From: Bradyrhizobium barranii subsp. apii
Lineage (GTDB): Bacteria > Pseudomonadota > Alphaproteobacteria > Rhizobiales > Xanthobacteraceae
NCBI RefSeq assembly: GCF_011516635.5
Contig: NZ_CP096255.1
Coordinates: 7,500,501 to 7,564,500, forward strand
Reading direction: 5' to 3'
Length of the DNA stretch: 64,000 nt
Both the position numbers and the translations under genes were made by a program. Under the pieces are notes generated by a model. It was not told where the DNA came from. It ran no database searches and saw nothing but the letters and a program-made list of their open reading frames with translations. Shown here in pieces: positions 26,204 to 35,108 of the stretch (its first letter is position 1; each line of letters starts with the position of its first letter).

Positions 26204-27091
26204 ATGGACATCTCGACAATCGAAGACCGCAAGACGCGCGCCCGCGCCTGGTTCGAAGCTTTGCGCGACGACATCTGCACGAGCTTCGAGCGGCTGGAGG
26301 ATGACGCCCCCCAAAGCCTTTATCCGGGCGAGGCCGGGCGCTTCAAACGCACGCCCTGGCAGCGCACCGATCATACCGGCGCGCCCGGCGGTGGCGGCGT
26401 GATGTCGATGATGTCCGGCCGCCTGTTCGAGAAGGTCGGCGTGCACTGCTCGACGGTGCACGGCGAATTCGCGCCCGAGTTTCGCGCCCAGATCCCGGGC
26501 GCGGCAGACGACCCCAAATTCTGGGCCTCCGGCATCTCGCTGATCGCGCATCTGCGCAATCCGCACGTGCCCGCCGTGCACATGAACACCCGCTTCGTCG
26601 TCACCACAAAAGCCTGGTTCGGCGGCGGCGCCGATCTCACGCCGGTGCTCGACCGCCGGCGCACCCAGGACGATCCCGACACGCTCGCCTTCCACGCCGC
26701 GATGAAGGAGGCCTGCACGGGCCCGAACGGCGTTGCCGACTACGACAAGTACAAGAAATGGTGCGACGAGTATTTCTACCTGCCGCACCGCAAAGAGGCG
26801 CGCGGCATCGGCGGCATCTTCTACGACTGGCACGACAGCGGCGACTGGGACGCCGACCTCGCTTTCACGCAGGATGTCGGCCGCGCCTTCCAGAAAATCT
26901 ACCCTGACATCGTCAGGCGCAATTTCGCGAGCGCCTGGACCGCGGAGGATCGCGAGGAGCAATTGATCCGGCGCGGACGCTATGTCGAGTTCAACCTGCT
27001 CTACGACCGCGGCACCATCTTCGGACTCAAGACCGGCGGCAACGTGGACTCCATCCTGTCGTCGCTGCCGCCGGAGGTGAAATGGCCATGA
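26204..27091 (+). CDS. hemF: Oxygen-dependent coproporphyrinogen III oxidase
   Basis: Heme biosynthesis: oxidative decarboxylation of coproporphyrinogen III with O2. 295 residues from the ATG at 26204 (a TTG at 26192 is possible). Diagnostic blocks are GGGVMSMMSGRLFEKVGVH, HMNTRFVVTTKAWFGGGADLTPV, KKWCDEYFYLPHRKEARGIGGIFYD and RGRYVEFNLLYDRGTIFGL. Its stop overlaps the start of the HAD gene (ATGA), so the two are coupled. Confidence 0.96.
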   Translation: MDISTIEDRKTRARAWFEALRDDICTSFERLEDDAPQSLYPGEAGRFKRTPWQRTDHTGAPGGGGVMSMMSGRLFEKVGVHCSTVHGEFAPEFRAQIPGAADDPKFWASGISLIAHLRNPHVPAVHMNTRFVVTTKAWFGGGADLTPVLDRRRTQDDPDTLAFHAAMKEACTGPNGVADYDKYKKWCDEYFYLPHRKEARGIGGIFYDWHDSGDWDADLAFTQDVGRAFQKIYPDIVRRNFASAWTAEDREEQLIRRGRYVEFNLLYDRGTIFGLKTGGNVDSILSSLPPEVKWP

Positions 27092-27830
27092 GCACCGCGA
27101 TGCCTCCGCTGCCGCGCGCCATGCTGATCGACATGGACGACACCATCCTGTCGGCCTACGGCCGGCCCGAGATCGCCTGGAATACGATCGCAGAAGAATT
27201 TGCCGACGAGCTCGCGCCGCTGCCGCCGCAGCAGGTCGCGACCGCAGTTTTGGCCTTCGCACGAAACTTCTGGGCGAATGCGGAAGCCGCGTGGCGGATG
27301 AAGCTTGGCGAGGCGCGGCGGCTCACGGTGCGGGGCGGCTTCGCCGCGCTCGCCGCCGACGGCCACCGCGCCCTCTCCGACGATCTCGCCGATCGCCTCG
27401 CCAACCGCTTCACGACCTATCGCGAAGAAGCGATCTTCGTGTTCCCCGGTGCGCATGATGCGATCGACGCGTTCAAGGCACGCGGCGTCAAACTCGCGCT
27501 GGTCACCAACGGCGCCGCCGACATGCAGCGCGCCAAGGTCGAGCGCTTCGAGCTCACGCATCGCTTCGATCACATCCAGATCGAGGGCGAGCACGGTTTC
27601 GGCAAGCCGAGGAGCGCGCCTATCTGCACGCGATGGAGGCGCTCGGCGTCACCGCGAAAGACACCTGGATGATCGGCGACAATCTGGAATGGGAAGTCGT
27701 GACGCCGCAGCGCCTCGGCATCTACTCGATCTGGATCGACGTGCATGGCGACGGCCTGCCCGAAGGCTCGGCCGTCAAGCCCGACCGCATCATCCGCTCG
27801 CTGACCGAACTCGTGCCGGACCAGCCGTAA
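27088..27830 (+). pseudogene. HAD-family hydrolase, one-base frameshift
   Basis: The start overlaps the hemF stop by 4 bases. HAD motif I is LIDMDDTIL near residue 12-20, motif II is ALVTNGA and motif III is around GEHGFGKP. The frame then breaks at about 27606-27612. The continuation in the next frame reads ERAYLHAMEALGV and TWMIGDNLEWEV, which is HAD motif IV. Adding one C in the AAGCCGAGGAG run restores a single frame of about 248 residues. Either a sequencing error or a recent inactivating deletion; both halves are otherwise well conserved. Substrate unknown. Confidence 0.85.
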
Positions 27831-28158
27831 CCCAGGCGAAAACAAAACATCGAAAACAACCCCATGCACAGTAGCCGGCTGCTGCAATTTCAACAGCTTG
27901 CCGCAAACGCAATCCATTGCTGATTTTACGAAATCATTTGACGCGTCGGGCAAAACAGGCGCATGATGCCATCATCGCCGCGCCTGGGACGGAATAGCCC
28001 CTGGTGACTCGAGCGATCCCCCACTCGAACCTCTGCCATCGACGTTTCGGCAGTCTGTGCAAGCCGGAGCAAATTCACGGGTCCCATAGCCCGTGATCGG
28101 CCTGTCATGACGGCTTGCTAGCCTCCCCTCTCGTCGATCAACCCCGAAAGGACCATCC
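27831..28158. other. Non-coding gap between HAD and DUF2158 genes
   Basis: 328 bases. The first half is AT-richer and contains CATGCACAGTAG and GATTTTACGAAATCATTTGACGCGTCGGGCAAAAC, which resemble dispersed intergenic sequence I associate with Bradyrhizobium genomes, though I see no second copy here. The last 40 bases should hold the DUF2158 promoter. No gene is visible. Confidence 0.45.
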
Positions 28159-28368
28159 ATGGAACTGAAAACCGGCGACGTCGTGATGCTGAAATCCGGC
28201 GGCCAGCCGCTGACCGTCGCAGAGGTGAAAGGCGACGACATCCTCTGTCTCTGGATGGGCTCGGAAGGCGATCTGTTCCGCGAGACGCTGCCGCTGGCCG
28301 CGCTCGACCGCCTGGAAGTGGAAGACCACGACGAGGATGAGGACGACGAAGAAGAGGACGACGAGTAG
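28159..28368 (+). CDS. YodC/DUF2158-family small protein with acidic tail
   Basis: A 69-residue protein. GDVVMLKSGGQPLTVAEV at 6-23 is the DUF2158 beta-barrel core, and CLWMGSEGDLFRETLPLAAL completes it. The last 17 residues are almost all Asp/Glu, an extension beyond the usual family end. Role unknown; the small barrel is reminiscent of nucleic-acid- or protein-interaction folds. Confidence 0.8.
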   Translation: MELKTGDVVMLKSGGQPLTVAEVKGDDILCLWMGSEGDLFRETLPLAALDRLEVEDHDEDEDDEEEDDE

Positions 28369-28394
28369 GCAGCCTAGGCGACCTGCGATTGCGA

Positions 28395-28421
28395 GAAAGG
28401 GAGACCTGAAGCCTCCCTTTC
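28395..28421. terminator. Bidirectional terminator
   Basis: GAAAGGGAG-ACCTGAAGC-CTCCCTTTC between the convergent DUF2158 and outer-membrane genes. Both strands end the stem in T-rich sequence (TTTCTTC on plus, TTTCTCG on minus). Confidence 0.75.
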
Positions 28422-28443
28422 TTCACGTCTTCAGATCCGCTGA

Positions 28444-29271
28444 TCAGAAGCGATAGTTCACACCAACGCGGGCGATGTCGAAGCTCGGCTTGATATCGAC
28501 GTGAGTCGCGATGACGCCCGTCAACCCGGCCGGCGATTGAAGCGAGCCGGTCAAGTTGTAGCCTTTCGTGCCGAAACCCATGTGCAGATACTCGCCCTTG
28601 ACCGACCACCCTGCCCCCAGAGCATATTCGAATCCGCCGCCAACCGTGTAGCCGATCAGGACGGCGCTGTCAGAAGCGTTCATGGAGCCCAGCGGTCCCA
28701 GGGCTAATGGGAAGAGGCTGGTGACGATACTGCCCGTTGCACTCGCACCCAGCTTGGTTTCAGCCAACGCAATACCGCCGGTCGCGTAGAGCAACGCCGG
28801 CCCAAACGCATAACCCACTCGGCCACGGAAGGTCGCGTACCAATCGGTGCTGACGGACGTGCTGCCGCTGAAATTGCCGCCGATGGAGACGGGAACAGCA
28901 ATAGCCGAGTTGCCGGTGCTGGCCTTTGAATTGAGATACTTCCAATCAGCCTCAATGCCGAGCACCGTCTGTTCAATCTGCCAGTTGTAGCCGGCCTGGA
29001 TACCGGCGGTGACCCCATTGCCGTTGCCGGATACGGGGTTGAAGCCATAGATGCCCGAACCGCCATTCGAGTTCACGATTGTCCCGGTGGCGTTTGACGC
29101 ACCGTAGCTGCCCCAGCCATAACCAACGTTGCCGCCGATATAGAATCCCGTCCAGTTGCCCACCTGAGCGGGAGCCTTCGACGACATACGGACCGGCGTC
29201 AGATCCGCAGCCTGGGCCGTGATCGGGCCGAGAGCAACTGTCGACAGCAATGCAAGTGTAAACTTCCTCAT
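28444..29271 (-). CDS. Outer-membrane beta-barrel protein (Omp25/RopB-like)
   Basis: A 275-residue exported barrel. The signal peptide is MRKFTLALLSTVALGPITAQA. NWTGFYIGGNVGYGWG is the typical first strand of the Omp25/RopB group, and the protein ends SFDIARVGVNYRF with the C-terminal aromatic needed for outer-membrane insertion. Alternating strands with YATFRGRVGYAFGP and GGGFEYALGAGWSVKGEYLHMGFG fill the middle. Likely a small 8-strand surface protein. It sits at the edge of the lower-GC accessory stretch. Confidence 0.9.
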   Translation of the reverse strand: MRKFTLALLSTVALGPITAQAADLTPVRMSSKAPAQVGNWTGFYIGGNVGYGWGSYGASNATGTIVNSNGGSGIYGFNPVSGNGNGVTAGIQAGYNWQIEQTVLGIEADWKYLNSKASTGNSAIAVPVSIGGNFSGSTSVSTDWYATFRGRVGYAFGPALLYATGGIALAETKLGASATGSIVTSLFPLALGPLGSMNASDSAVLIGYTVGGGFEYALGAGWSVKGEYLHMGFGTKGYNLTGSLQSPAGLTGVIATHVDIKPSFDIARVGVNYRF

Positions 29272-29626
29272 TTCAAACCCCCCTTATTGAGCCGCCCTTG
29301 CGGCCTGCCAATCATATGAAGCAAAACCAAAGCAGCATCAAAGCGCGATTGAATGCGCGAATCAGATCGCCCAATCGTTGCGCTCGGAGCCGGCGACGCC
29401 CTTCGCTGCTCGGGGCGGACAATGCGACGCCGTGTCTGCTCTGTTTGGTGAAGCGGACCTCGAGGGACTGCCTCTCGCTGGTCGGCTATGGGCCAAAAGC
29501 AGACATCGCCTCGACAGCCGCTTGTCTATCAGACAGTCCCAACACGGGAAGATATGTTAGAATTGCCCATCATCAGAATTGGGTCGATCTTTTGCGAGCA
29601 CGACACGAGTGAGGATGTTGCAGGCT
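29272..29626. other. Gap between outer-membrane gene and VOC gene
   Basis: 355 bases of somewhat lower GC than the neighbourhood. It must contain the promoter of the outer-membrane gene. Short open frames exist but none resembles a known family, and codon use is not convincing. I see no repeat or RNA gene. Confidence 0.4.
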
Positions 29627-30061
29627 ATGGCTGTGTCAGAAGACAGATTACCGACTGGCGGTTTTGCTCACTTGGTCCCTGAAATGGATGTGTTCGACCT
29701 CAAACAGAGCACGACCTTTTGGTGCGACCTCCTTGGTTTCCGTATCGCCTATCAGCGGCCTGAAAGTCGATTTGTGTACCTGGCGTTTCAGGGTGCGCAG
29801 GTCATGCTCAGACAGCACAGCGGCCATTGGCAAACTGGTGCTTTAGAACGACCACTGGGGCGCGGTATCAACTTCCAAATTTTTGTCGGCTCCGTCGCGC
29901 CACTTCTCGATGCTTTGGAAAAGGCACAATGGCCGCTCTTCAGGGAATGTCACGATGCTTGGTATCGGATCGCCGGTGAGGAGCGAGGCAACAGGCAGTT
30001 TTTGGTGCAGGACCCCGACGGCTACCTTCTGCGTTTCGCGCAAGACCTGGGAAAAAGATAG
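29627..30061 (+). CDS. VOC-superfamily protein, bleomycin-resistance type
   Basis: A 144-residue vicinal-oxygen-chelate fold protein. LVPEMDVFDLKQSTTFWCDLLGFRIAY is the first beta-alpha-beta-beta module, and FLVQDPDGYLLRFAQDLG is the end of the second, both matching the bleomycin-binding/glyoxalase group. Whether it binds a drug or has enzymatic activity cannot be told. The start is uncertain: an ATG at 29615 in the same frame is possible. GC content is visibly lower than in the core genes. Confidence 0.78.
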   Translation: MAVSEDRLPTGGFAHLVPEMDVFDLKQSTTFWCDLLGFRIAYQRPESRFVYLAFQGAQVMLRQHSGHWQTGALERPLGRGINFQIFVGSVAPLLDALEKAQWPLFRECHDAWYRIAGEERGNRQFLVQDPDGYLLRFAQDLGKR

Positions 30062-30209
30062 CTTTTCGACCCAGCAATCCCACTTGGAGATTGTCCGCTA
30101 AGGGTCACAAGCCGGCATCGGCCCAGAGCGCTGGAACGTCTGCTAACGGGCTAAAAGGCGACATGCGGCCTGTGGAGTCGGCACCGCTCCACGCCGGGTA
30201 GCGGCCAGC

Positions 30210-31148
30210 TCAAAGCTCGGAGACCAATTCCACCAAGATCTGACGCAGCCACGCATGAGATGGATCGTGATCGTAGGAAGCGTGCCAGAGCAGTGAAACA
30301 GCTACGTCCTGCAAATCCACCGGAGGCTGGCTCAGGCTAAGCTTGAGTTCTGTGGCGAACAACCGAGCCAGCCGCGCGTGCATTGTCACGACGACAGGTG
30401 CGCGTGCCACCAAGGCAGGGACAGTGAGGAAGCGAGGCGTCGTCAAGACAACCGTCCGCCGCAATCCCAGTTTCTCAAGGGCGTCGTCCACCACGCCGCG
30501 CACAGTCCGGCCCGGCCGCAGGCTCGTGAGAACATGAGGTAACCGCACATAATCTTCGAGCGAGATTTGGGCGTCGGTGATGCCCGTTATCTCCGCGTTG
30601 AACATGCACAGATAGCTCTCGTTGAACAGCAGACGCCGCTTGTGGTGAATCTGGCCCTGAGGAAAGACGTCATAGCCAATAGCGAGGTCCAGTTCGTCGG
30701 CATCGAGATCATCCAGAAGTCTCGACGAGTCGATGTTGTAGAGGCGCAGATGGACGCCAGGCGCAACCTTGCGCAGGCGTGCGAGGAGAGCGGGAAGGAC
30801 CAGGATTTCCATGCTGTCTGGGAGTCCGAACCTGAAGGTCCGCTCTGCCGTCGCTGGATCGAATGCGTCGTCGCGTGAGACAATCGTTTGGATTTGAGAC
30901 AGCGTAGCCCGCACCGGCTCTACCAGCATCACTGCACGAGGAGTGAGGCGCAAGCCGTCGGGCCCGCGCGTCAGAAGCTCGTCGCCGAACAGGTCACGCA
31001 GGCGGGCGAGATTGTGGCTCATCGCCGACTGACCAATGCCCACGCGGCCCGCAGCTCGCGTGACGCTACGTTCGCGAAGCAAGGCATCGAGGTGAACCAG
31101 TAGGTTTAGGTCGAGATGGCTTAGATTGACGGCATCGATACCCATCAT
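30210..31148 (-). CDS. LysR family transcriptional regulator
   Basis: About 312 residues from the first of two adjacent ATGs (31148 or 31145). The head reads LDLNLLVHLDALLRERSVTRAAGRVGIGQSAMSHNLARLRDLFGDELL, a standard LysR winged helix of the NodD/SyrM-like branch by general appearance. The remainder is the effector domain. It is divergent from a small exported protein at 31244, its probable target. The inducer is unknown. Confidence 0.87.
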   Translation of the reverse strand: MMGIDAVNLSHLDLNLLVHLDALLRERSVTRAAGRVGIGQSAMSHNLARLRDLFGDELLTRGPDGLRLTPRAVMLVEPVRATLSQIQTIVSRDDAFDPATAERTFRFGLPDSMEILVLPALLARLRKVAPGVHLRLYNIDSSRLLDDLDADELDLAIGYDVFPQGQIHHKRRLLFNESYLCMFNAEITGITDAQISLEDYVRLPHVLTSLRPGRTVRGVVDDALEKLGLRRTVVLTTPRFLTVPALVARAPVVVTMHARLARLFATELKLSLSQPPVDLQDVAVSLLWHASYDHDPSHAWLRQILVELVSEL

Positions 31149-31243
31149 CGATCCAATCTGTTTGATCAATGAGCATAGGCCGCCCATCTTATGTGGCAAG
31201 GGAACGGAGGGCGTGGCCCACCGCCCAGCTAAAGGAGATCAAC
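31149..31243. promoter_or_regulatory. Divergent LysR-regulated promoter region
   Basis: 95 bases between divergent starts. A clear AAAGGAG ribosome site lies 8 bases before the plus-strand gene. A LysR dyad is expected, but none stands out by eye. Confidence 0.35.
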
Positions 31244-31570
31244 ATGTCAATCCGCAGTAGCCTTTTAGCCGCGACACTAGCCTTAGCCGCTTTTGGAACC
31301 GCTCATGCAGACAGCCTTAGGCCAATTCAGACAAAGAGCATCGATCTCGGCGAGGTGTCCGGCGTCGCCTACTACACCGTTGAGCGCGATGGGTTCCATG
31401 TCGTGACGACCCTTGCTCAGGGCAAGATGGGGACGCCGATCCGCATAGTCTCTGTTCTTGCGCCAGGCCAAAGCGTTGTTCTCTCAACGTCCCAGCAGCC
31501 ACGTGCGCTTGAAATCAGCCGGGCAGGCAACGAAGTGTTGGTCCGCAAGGCGGCGCCCGTCACGAACTAA
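31244..31570 (+). CDS. Small exported protein of unknown function
   Basis: 108 residues. The N-terminus MSIRSSLLAATLALAAFGTAHADS is a clear Sec signal with an AHA-D cleavage site. The mature part of about 86 residues has no family I recognise; it is rich in beta-forming residues and has no cysteine. An AAAGGAG site supports the ATG at 31244. Adjacent to the divergent LysR gene. Confidence 0.75.
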   Translation: MSIRSSLLAATLALAAFGTAHADSLRPIQTKSIDLGEVSGVAYYTVERDGFHVVTTLAQGKMGTPIRIVSVLAPGQSVVLSTSQQPRALEISRAGNEVLVRKAAPVTN

Positions 31571-31709
31571 GGTTCGTGCCTGGCGGGCGCGGTAATTTTC
31601 GGCGCCCGCTCTAAACCCGGAAGGCGTCAGGCGGCCCTCACGCCGGCGATGGTGAAGCGCACCAGCAGGTGATAGCTCGCCAGCATCGGCGTCGGACCTG
31701 GTGGTGAGA

Positions 31710-32407
31710 TCAGCCGAGAGTCTTGCGACGTTCCGCGTCGACTTGAGCCCGCCATTGCTTGACGAGATCGCGCCGGCGACGGGGATAGCGTTCCGTCCTG
31801 AGCTTGATCTTTTCTATCCGATCCGCCCGGAATGAGCGGAAGTCCTTTCTCATTTCGCACCAGCCGGCAATGATGCGTCGGGAATCGAAAAAGCCGACGC
31901 CAATTGGCCAGATGATCCGCGTGGTCTTCGCGCCTTGCGGGTCGCGATACACAATGGAAAGCTTGTGTTGGTCGCGCATGGCTTGCCGCACGACGCGAAG
32001 GTCGACGGCTTCGGGCTGCTTCGACCTGCGCCCCACGTGAAAGGCACTGTCGTCCAGCTGTGTTGCAGCTCCGAGGGAAGGACCGCGCCAATTTTAGCGA
32101 GCGCGTCACGCGCCGCCAGCGCGAACTCGTCATCGGTCTGGCGAGATACCCATTGGGCGCCCAGCGCCAAGGCTTGGATTTCCTGTTCCGAGAACATCAG
32201 GGGAGGAAGGAGGAAGCCGGGTTGCAAGACATAGCCAAAGCCAGGCTCACCGTCGATTTGTGCGCCCAAGCCCTGCAAGTCGGCGATGTCGCGATAAATC
32301 GTTCGCAACGACACACCCGCCTCAGCCGCAAGGTCGTTGCCCGACACCGGGGTGCGGTGCCGCCGCAAGATCTGCATGAGGTCGAATAATCGTTGGCTCT
32401 TCGACAT
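31710..32407 (-). pseudogene. YafY-type HTH/WYL regulator, one-base frameshift
   Basis: The first part (from 32407) is an HTH head, RLFDLMQILRRHRTPVSGNDLAAEAGVSLRTIYRDIADLQ, and linker. The frame breaks near 32057. The next frame continues with RRSKQPEAVDLRVVRQAMRDQHKLSIVYRD, the start of a WYL domain, followed by IIWPIGVGFFDSRRIIAGWCEMR. One missing base in the CACAGCTGGAC stretch explains it. WYL regulators sense nucleic-acid or metabolite ligands. If truly broken, the gene makes a DNA-binding head without sensor. Confidence 0.83.
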
Positions 32408-32494
32408 AGACCAAGTCTAGCACGAATCCTGCCAAAAAATGGCAGTAGGCATCGCGGGCGACGGGCGGCGGGGCTTTACTGGCCCAGACGGCAT

Positions 32495-33422
32495 TTACAT
32501 CGCCACCAGAGCCTTTCCGGCGAGCTTGTGCCCGGCTTCAAGCGCCGCGATGAGCGGGATCGCATCGTTCAGACGCACGGTCTCAGCAACTGGCAAGCGC
32601 AGCTTTCCATTCGCCGAAGCGACGGCAAGGCCGTCAAGGATATCAGCCCGCGCGGTGCAGACGATCGGCTTGAGTTTCCGGTTGAAGATCGCACGGATGA
32701 ACTTGATTGGCGCTGGATTGATATCGAGATACACGCCGCCTTCGCGAAGCAGGCCAACCCCGGCGCCAACTGCCATCGTCCCGCCGAGTCATACACTACG
32801 TCGAAGCGTTCACGGATCTTCGACAGATCGGTGGCCCGATAATCGAAGAGAGGCGGACGTCCAAGTCACGGGCTCGCTGCATCGCCTGCGCACTGCATGT
32901 CCCCGCGACGGTCGCCCCGAACATCTTTGCGAGCTGCACCGTGGCCTCGCCGACAGCGCCGGTGCAGCCGTTGATGAACACCTGGCTGCCGGATTTCAGG
33001 GCAGCCTTGTCCACGAGGCCGTTCCATGCGGTGACCCCCGGCGTAGCCAGGCAAGCCGCGTCCTCGAACGAGACTGAATCCGGCCTCCTGGCGACGAAGG
33101 TTTGGGGAGCGATGACGGCTTCGCCAAGCGCGCCGCCATGCTTTATCTGCGCCATGCCGAATACGGGATCGCCAATTTTGAAGCGCGTGACACCAGCACC
33201 GACAGCGGTCACGACGCCGGAAAAATCGCTGCCCATGGCGCGCGGAAATTTCTTCCCCGTCACCATTTTGAGATAGCCATTGCGCACCTTCCAATCGATG
33301 GGATTGATGGCGGCGAACTTGACCTTGACCGCGACTTCGCCGGTCCCCGGAGCCTTCAGCTCGAAGGCTTCGAGCTCCATCGTTTCAGGGCCGCCGTAGC
33401 TGTCATATTGAATCCGTTTCAT
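32495..33422 (-). pseudogene. Zinc-free alcohol dehydrogenase / quinone reductase, two frameshifts
   Basis: A medium-chain reductase of the NADPH:quinone-reductase type. The N-part reads FAAINPIDWKVRNGYL, FPRAMGSDFSGVVTAVGAGVTRFKIGDPVFG and VFINGCTGAVGEATVQLAKMFGA (NADP fold). The frame breaks at about 32853 and again at about 32782. Between the breaks the second frame reads LFDYRATDLSKIRERFDVVYDSAG, and the third resumes AVGAGVGLLREGGVYLDINP to the C-terminus. Both breaks are single-base deletions. It lies 12 bases after the SnoaL-like gene and 87 before the YafY-type gene, all on one strand. Confidence 0.82.
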
Positions 33423-33435
33423 GGTCGATCGTGCC

Positions 33436-33816
33436 TTAGTGCGGTTGGACGGTCGCCGTGTAGGCGGCGAACGGAGTCGCGTCGTAGATCACTTCGGTCG
33501 ACGCGATCTTGCCGTTCTTCACCTTGAGGAGTTCCGCGACGACGGCGTTGGCAACCGGATGGGTGTCCGCGCTGTAAACGACGACAGCCTGATCATCGTC
33601 GCCGTAGACGGCGAGAACCGTGACCTTCTTGATCATGCGGGCGAAACCCTCGTGGAATTCGCGAAACTTCTGCATGCCGGCGATCCGCCCGCGTGGCGAC
33701 GTGCAAACAACGTCGTCCGCCGACACGGAAGTAATCGTATCCACGCTCCTGCTGGCGATGGCCTCGATGTAGGTCTTGGCGATCTGCAGCGCCTGGCCGT
33801 TGCTCTGGGTTTTCAT
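33436..33816 (-). CDS. SnoaL-like / NTF2-fold protein
   Basis: A 126-residue protein starting at 33816. The NTF2 fold shows in IAKTYIEAIASRSVDTITSVSADDVVCTSPRGRIAGMQKF and the late strand VVAELLKVKNGKIASTEVIYD. It is the promoter-proximal member of a three-gene minus-strand group with the alcohol dehydrogenase and the WYL regulator. This one is intact. Function unknown. Confidence 0.8.
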   Translation of the reverse strand: MKTQSNGQALQIAKTYIEAIASRSVDTITSVSADDVVCTSPRGRIAGMQKFREFHEGFARMIKKVTVLAVYGDDDQAVVVYSADTHPVANAVVAELLKVKNGKIASTEVIYDATPFAAYTATVQPH

Positions 33817-34048
33817 CGTCTTCCTTTCAGTAAAAAATGCCCTGAAAGAAGACCTAGCGCAGGCCAGTGACAGATTCTGGCAGTAGGAAATCGGCGCAGC
33901 CGAAGGCGCCTTCGCGCCGCGAGCGGCCTGCCTCCCCTGTCCTGTCCACTGCCCCGGACCTCGCGCTCCGCCAACCTTCATTTGAATGATGACGAGACAA
34001 TTGGTCGCAACCACTTTCCACCGAAAGACCTGAATGAGGTCAGGAGAG

Positions 34049-35056
34049 ATGAGTACCTGTCCAGCATGCGGCAGTGGATCAACTGCCAAACTGTTTGAAG
34101 TGACCGCAGATCAGGCCTCTCGATCCTTCGTCAGTCCGCGCCAGTATCCGGATCGCTCTCGAAAGTTAATAAGCCACCTGTCGCTGCTCTGGGGCCGCGA
34201 CACCTGCGATATCCGCAAATGCGCGGATTGCGGATTTGGATTTGCGGATCCGTTCGTCGCGGGCGGCGCCGAGTTCTATAACCTGGCCGCGCCCCACCCT
34301 TCCTATCCAACCATGAAATGGGAGTATGAGAGGACGATCGAGGAGCTGAGCGGCCTCGGCACTGCCGGAAAAACGGCGATCGATGTCGGGGCCGGGTTTG
34401 GCTATTTTCTCGATCACATCAAGGACAAACTCTTTCGCGCGTCCGATATTTACGCGGTCGATTACAACGAAGCAGCGCAACGGGCCTTGCGATCGAAAGG
34501 CTACAAGACCTTTTCGGTCGACCTTCGGGAGGATGGCTTCACTCCGATGAAGGAGGCCTTCGACATCATCTTCATGTTTCAGGTGTTCGAGCACATGGAC
34601 CGGGTGGATGACGTCTTCGCGCGATTGAAATACCTTCTCAAGGCGCAAGGCTCTGTCTTCATCGCCGTGCCGAATGATATCCGAACGCACTACATGGAGG
34701 GCCACGGATCGCTCATCGACATGCCGCCGAACCACATTGGCCGCTGGACGAAGGACGCGTTTGACGCGGTATGTCGACGACACGGCCTGCAATTGAGCAT
34801 TTGCGAGCGGGAACCATTCAATCTCCTGAAGTTCCTCAGGGAAGACATCGTGGACAGCTTTTTGCGCGGGGCCGAGAAGCCGGGCAGCGTCAGTGAGTTC
34901 GTGCGCGGCCTGCCGCGAAGCCAAGCGCAGCGGATTGGGCAGGCTGCGATCGCACTTGCGCTTGCACCGTCACGCTTGCCTGCATGGGCCTACGCGGCCA
35001 GGAACTCATCGACGCTGGGCAGTGCGCTCTGGGTGAAGATCGACAAAGGCGCGTGA
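34049..35056 (+). CDS. SAM-dependent methyltransferase with N-terminal zinc-ribbon
   Basis: 335 residues. The N-terminus CPACGSG and KCADCGFGFADPF form a CxxC...CxxC zinc ribbon. The methyltransferase core is KTAIDVGAGFGYFLDHI, then the acidic strand end IYAVDYNEAA, then FQVFEHMDRVDDVFARLKYLL. The layout matches the C-methyltransferases of sugar and lipopolysaccharide biosynthesis. The substrate is unknown, and no sugar genes flank it here. The ATG at 34049 has AGGAGAG just upstream and is preferred to 34034. Confidence 0.82.
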   Translation: MSTCPACGSGSTAKLFEVTADQASRSFVSPRQYPDRSRKLISHLSLLWGRDTCDIRKCADCGFGFADPFVAGGAEFYNLAAPHPSYPTMKWEYERTIEELSGLGTAGKTAIDVGAGFGYFLDHIKDKLFRASDIYAVDYNEAAQRALRSKGYKTFSVDLREDGFTPMKEAFDIIFMFQVFEHMDRVDDVFARLKYLLKAQGSVFIAVPNDIRTHYMEGHGSLIDMPPNHIGRWTKDAFDAVCRRHGLQLSICEREPFNLLKFLREDIVDSFLRGAEKPGSVSEFVRGLPRSQAQRIGQAAIALALAPSRLPAWAYAARNSSTLGSALWVKIDKGA

Positions 35057-35108
35057 CGAGCGGCCACGGTCGAACGGGCCGCTCGCCGCCGCAGCGCCTG
35101 CTGGCTCA

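Noticed and set aside
29378..29560. Short open frame in the gap before the VOC gene
   Set aside because: 60 codons, no ribosome site, no family resemblance. Not supported as a gene.
30210..31148. LysR as a nodulation regulator NodD
   Set aside because: The reading head is of the general LysR type and no nod box or nod gene is visible in the window.
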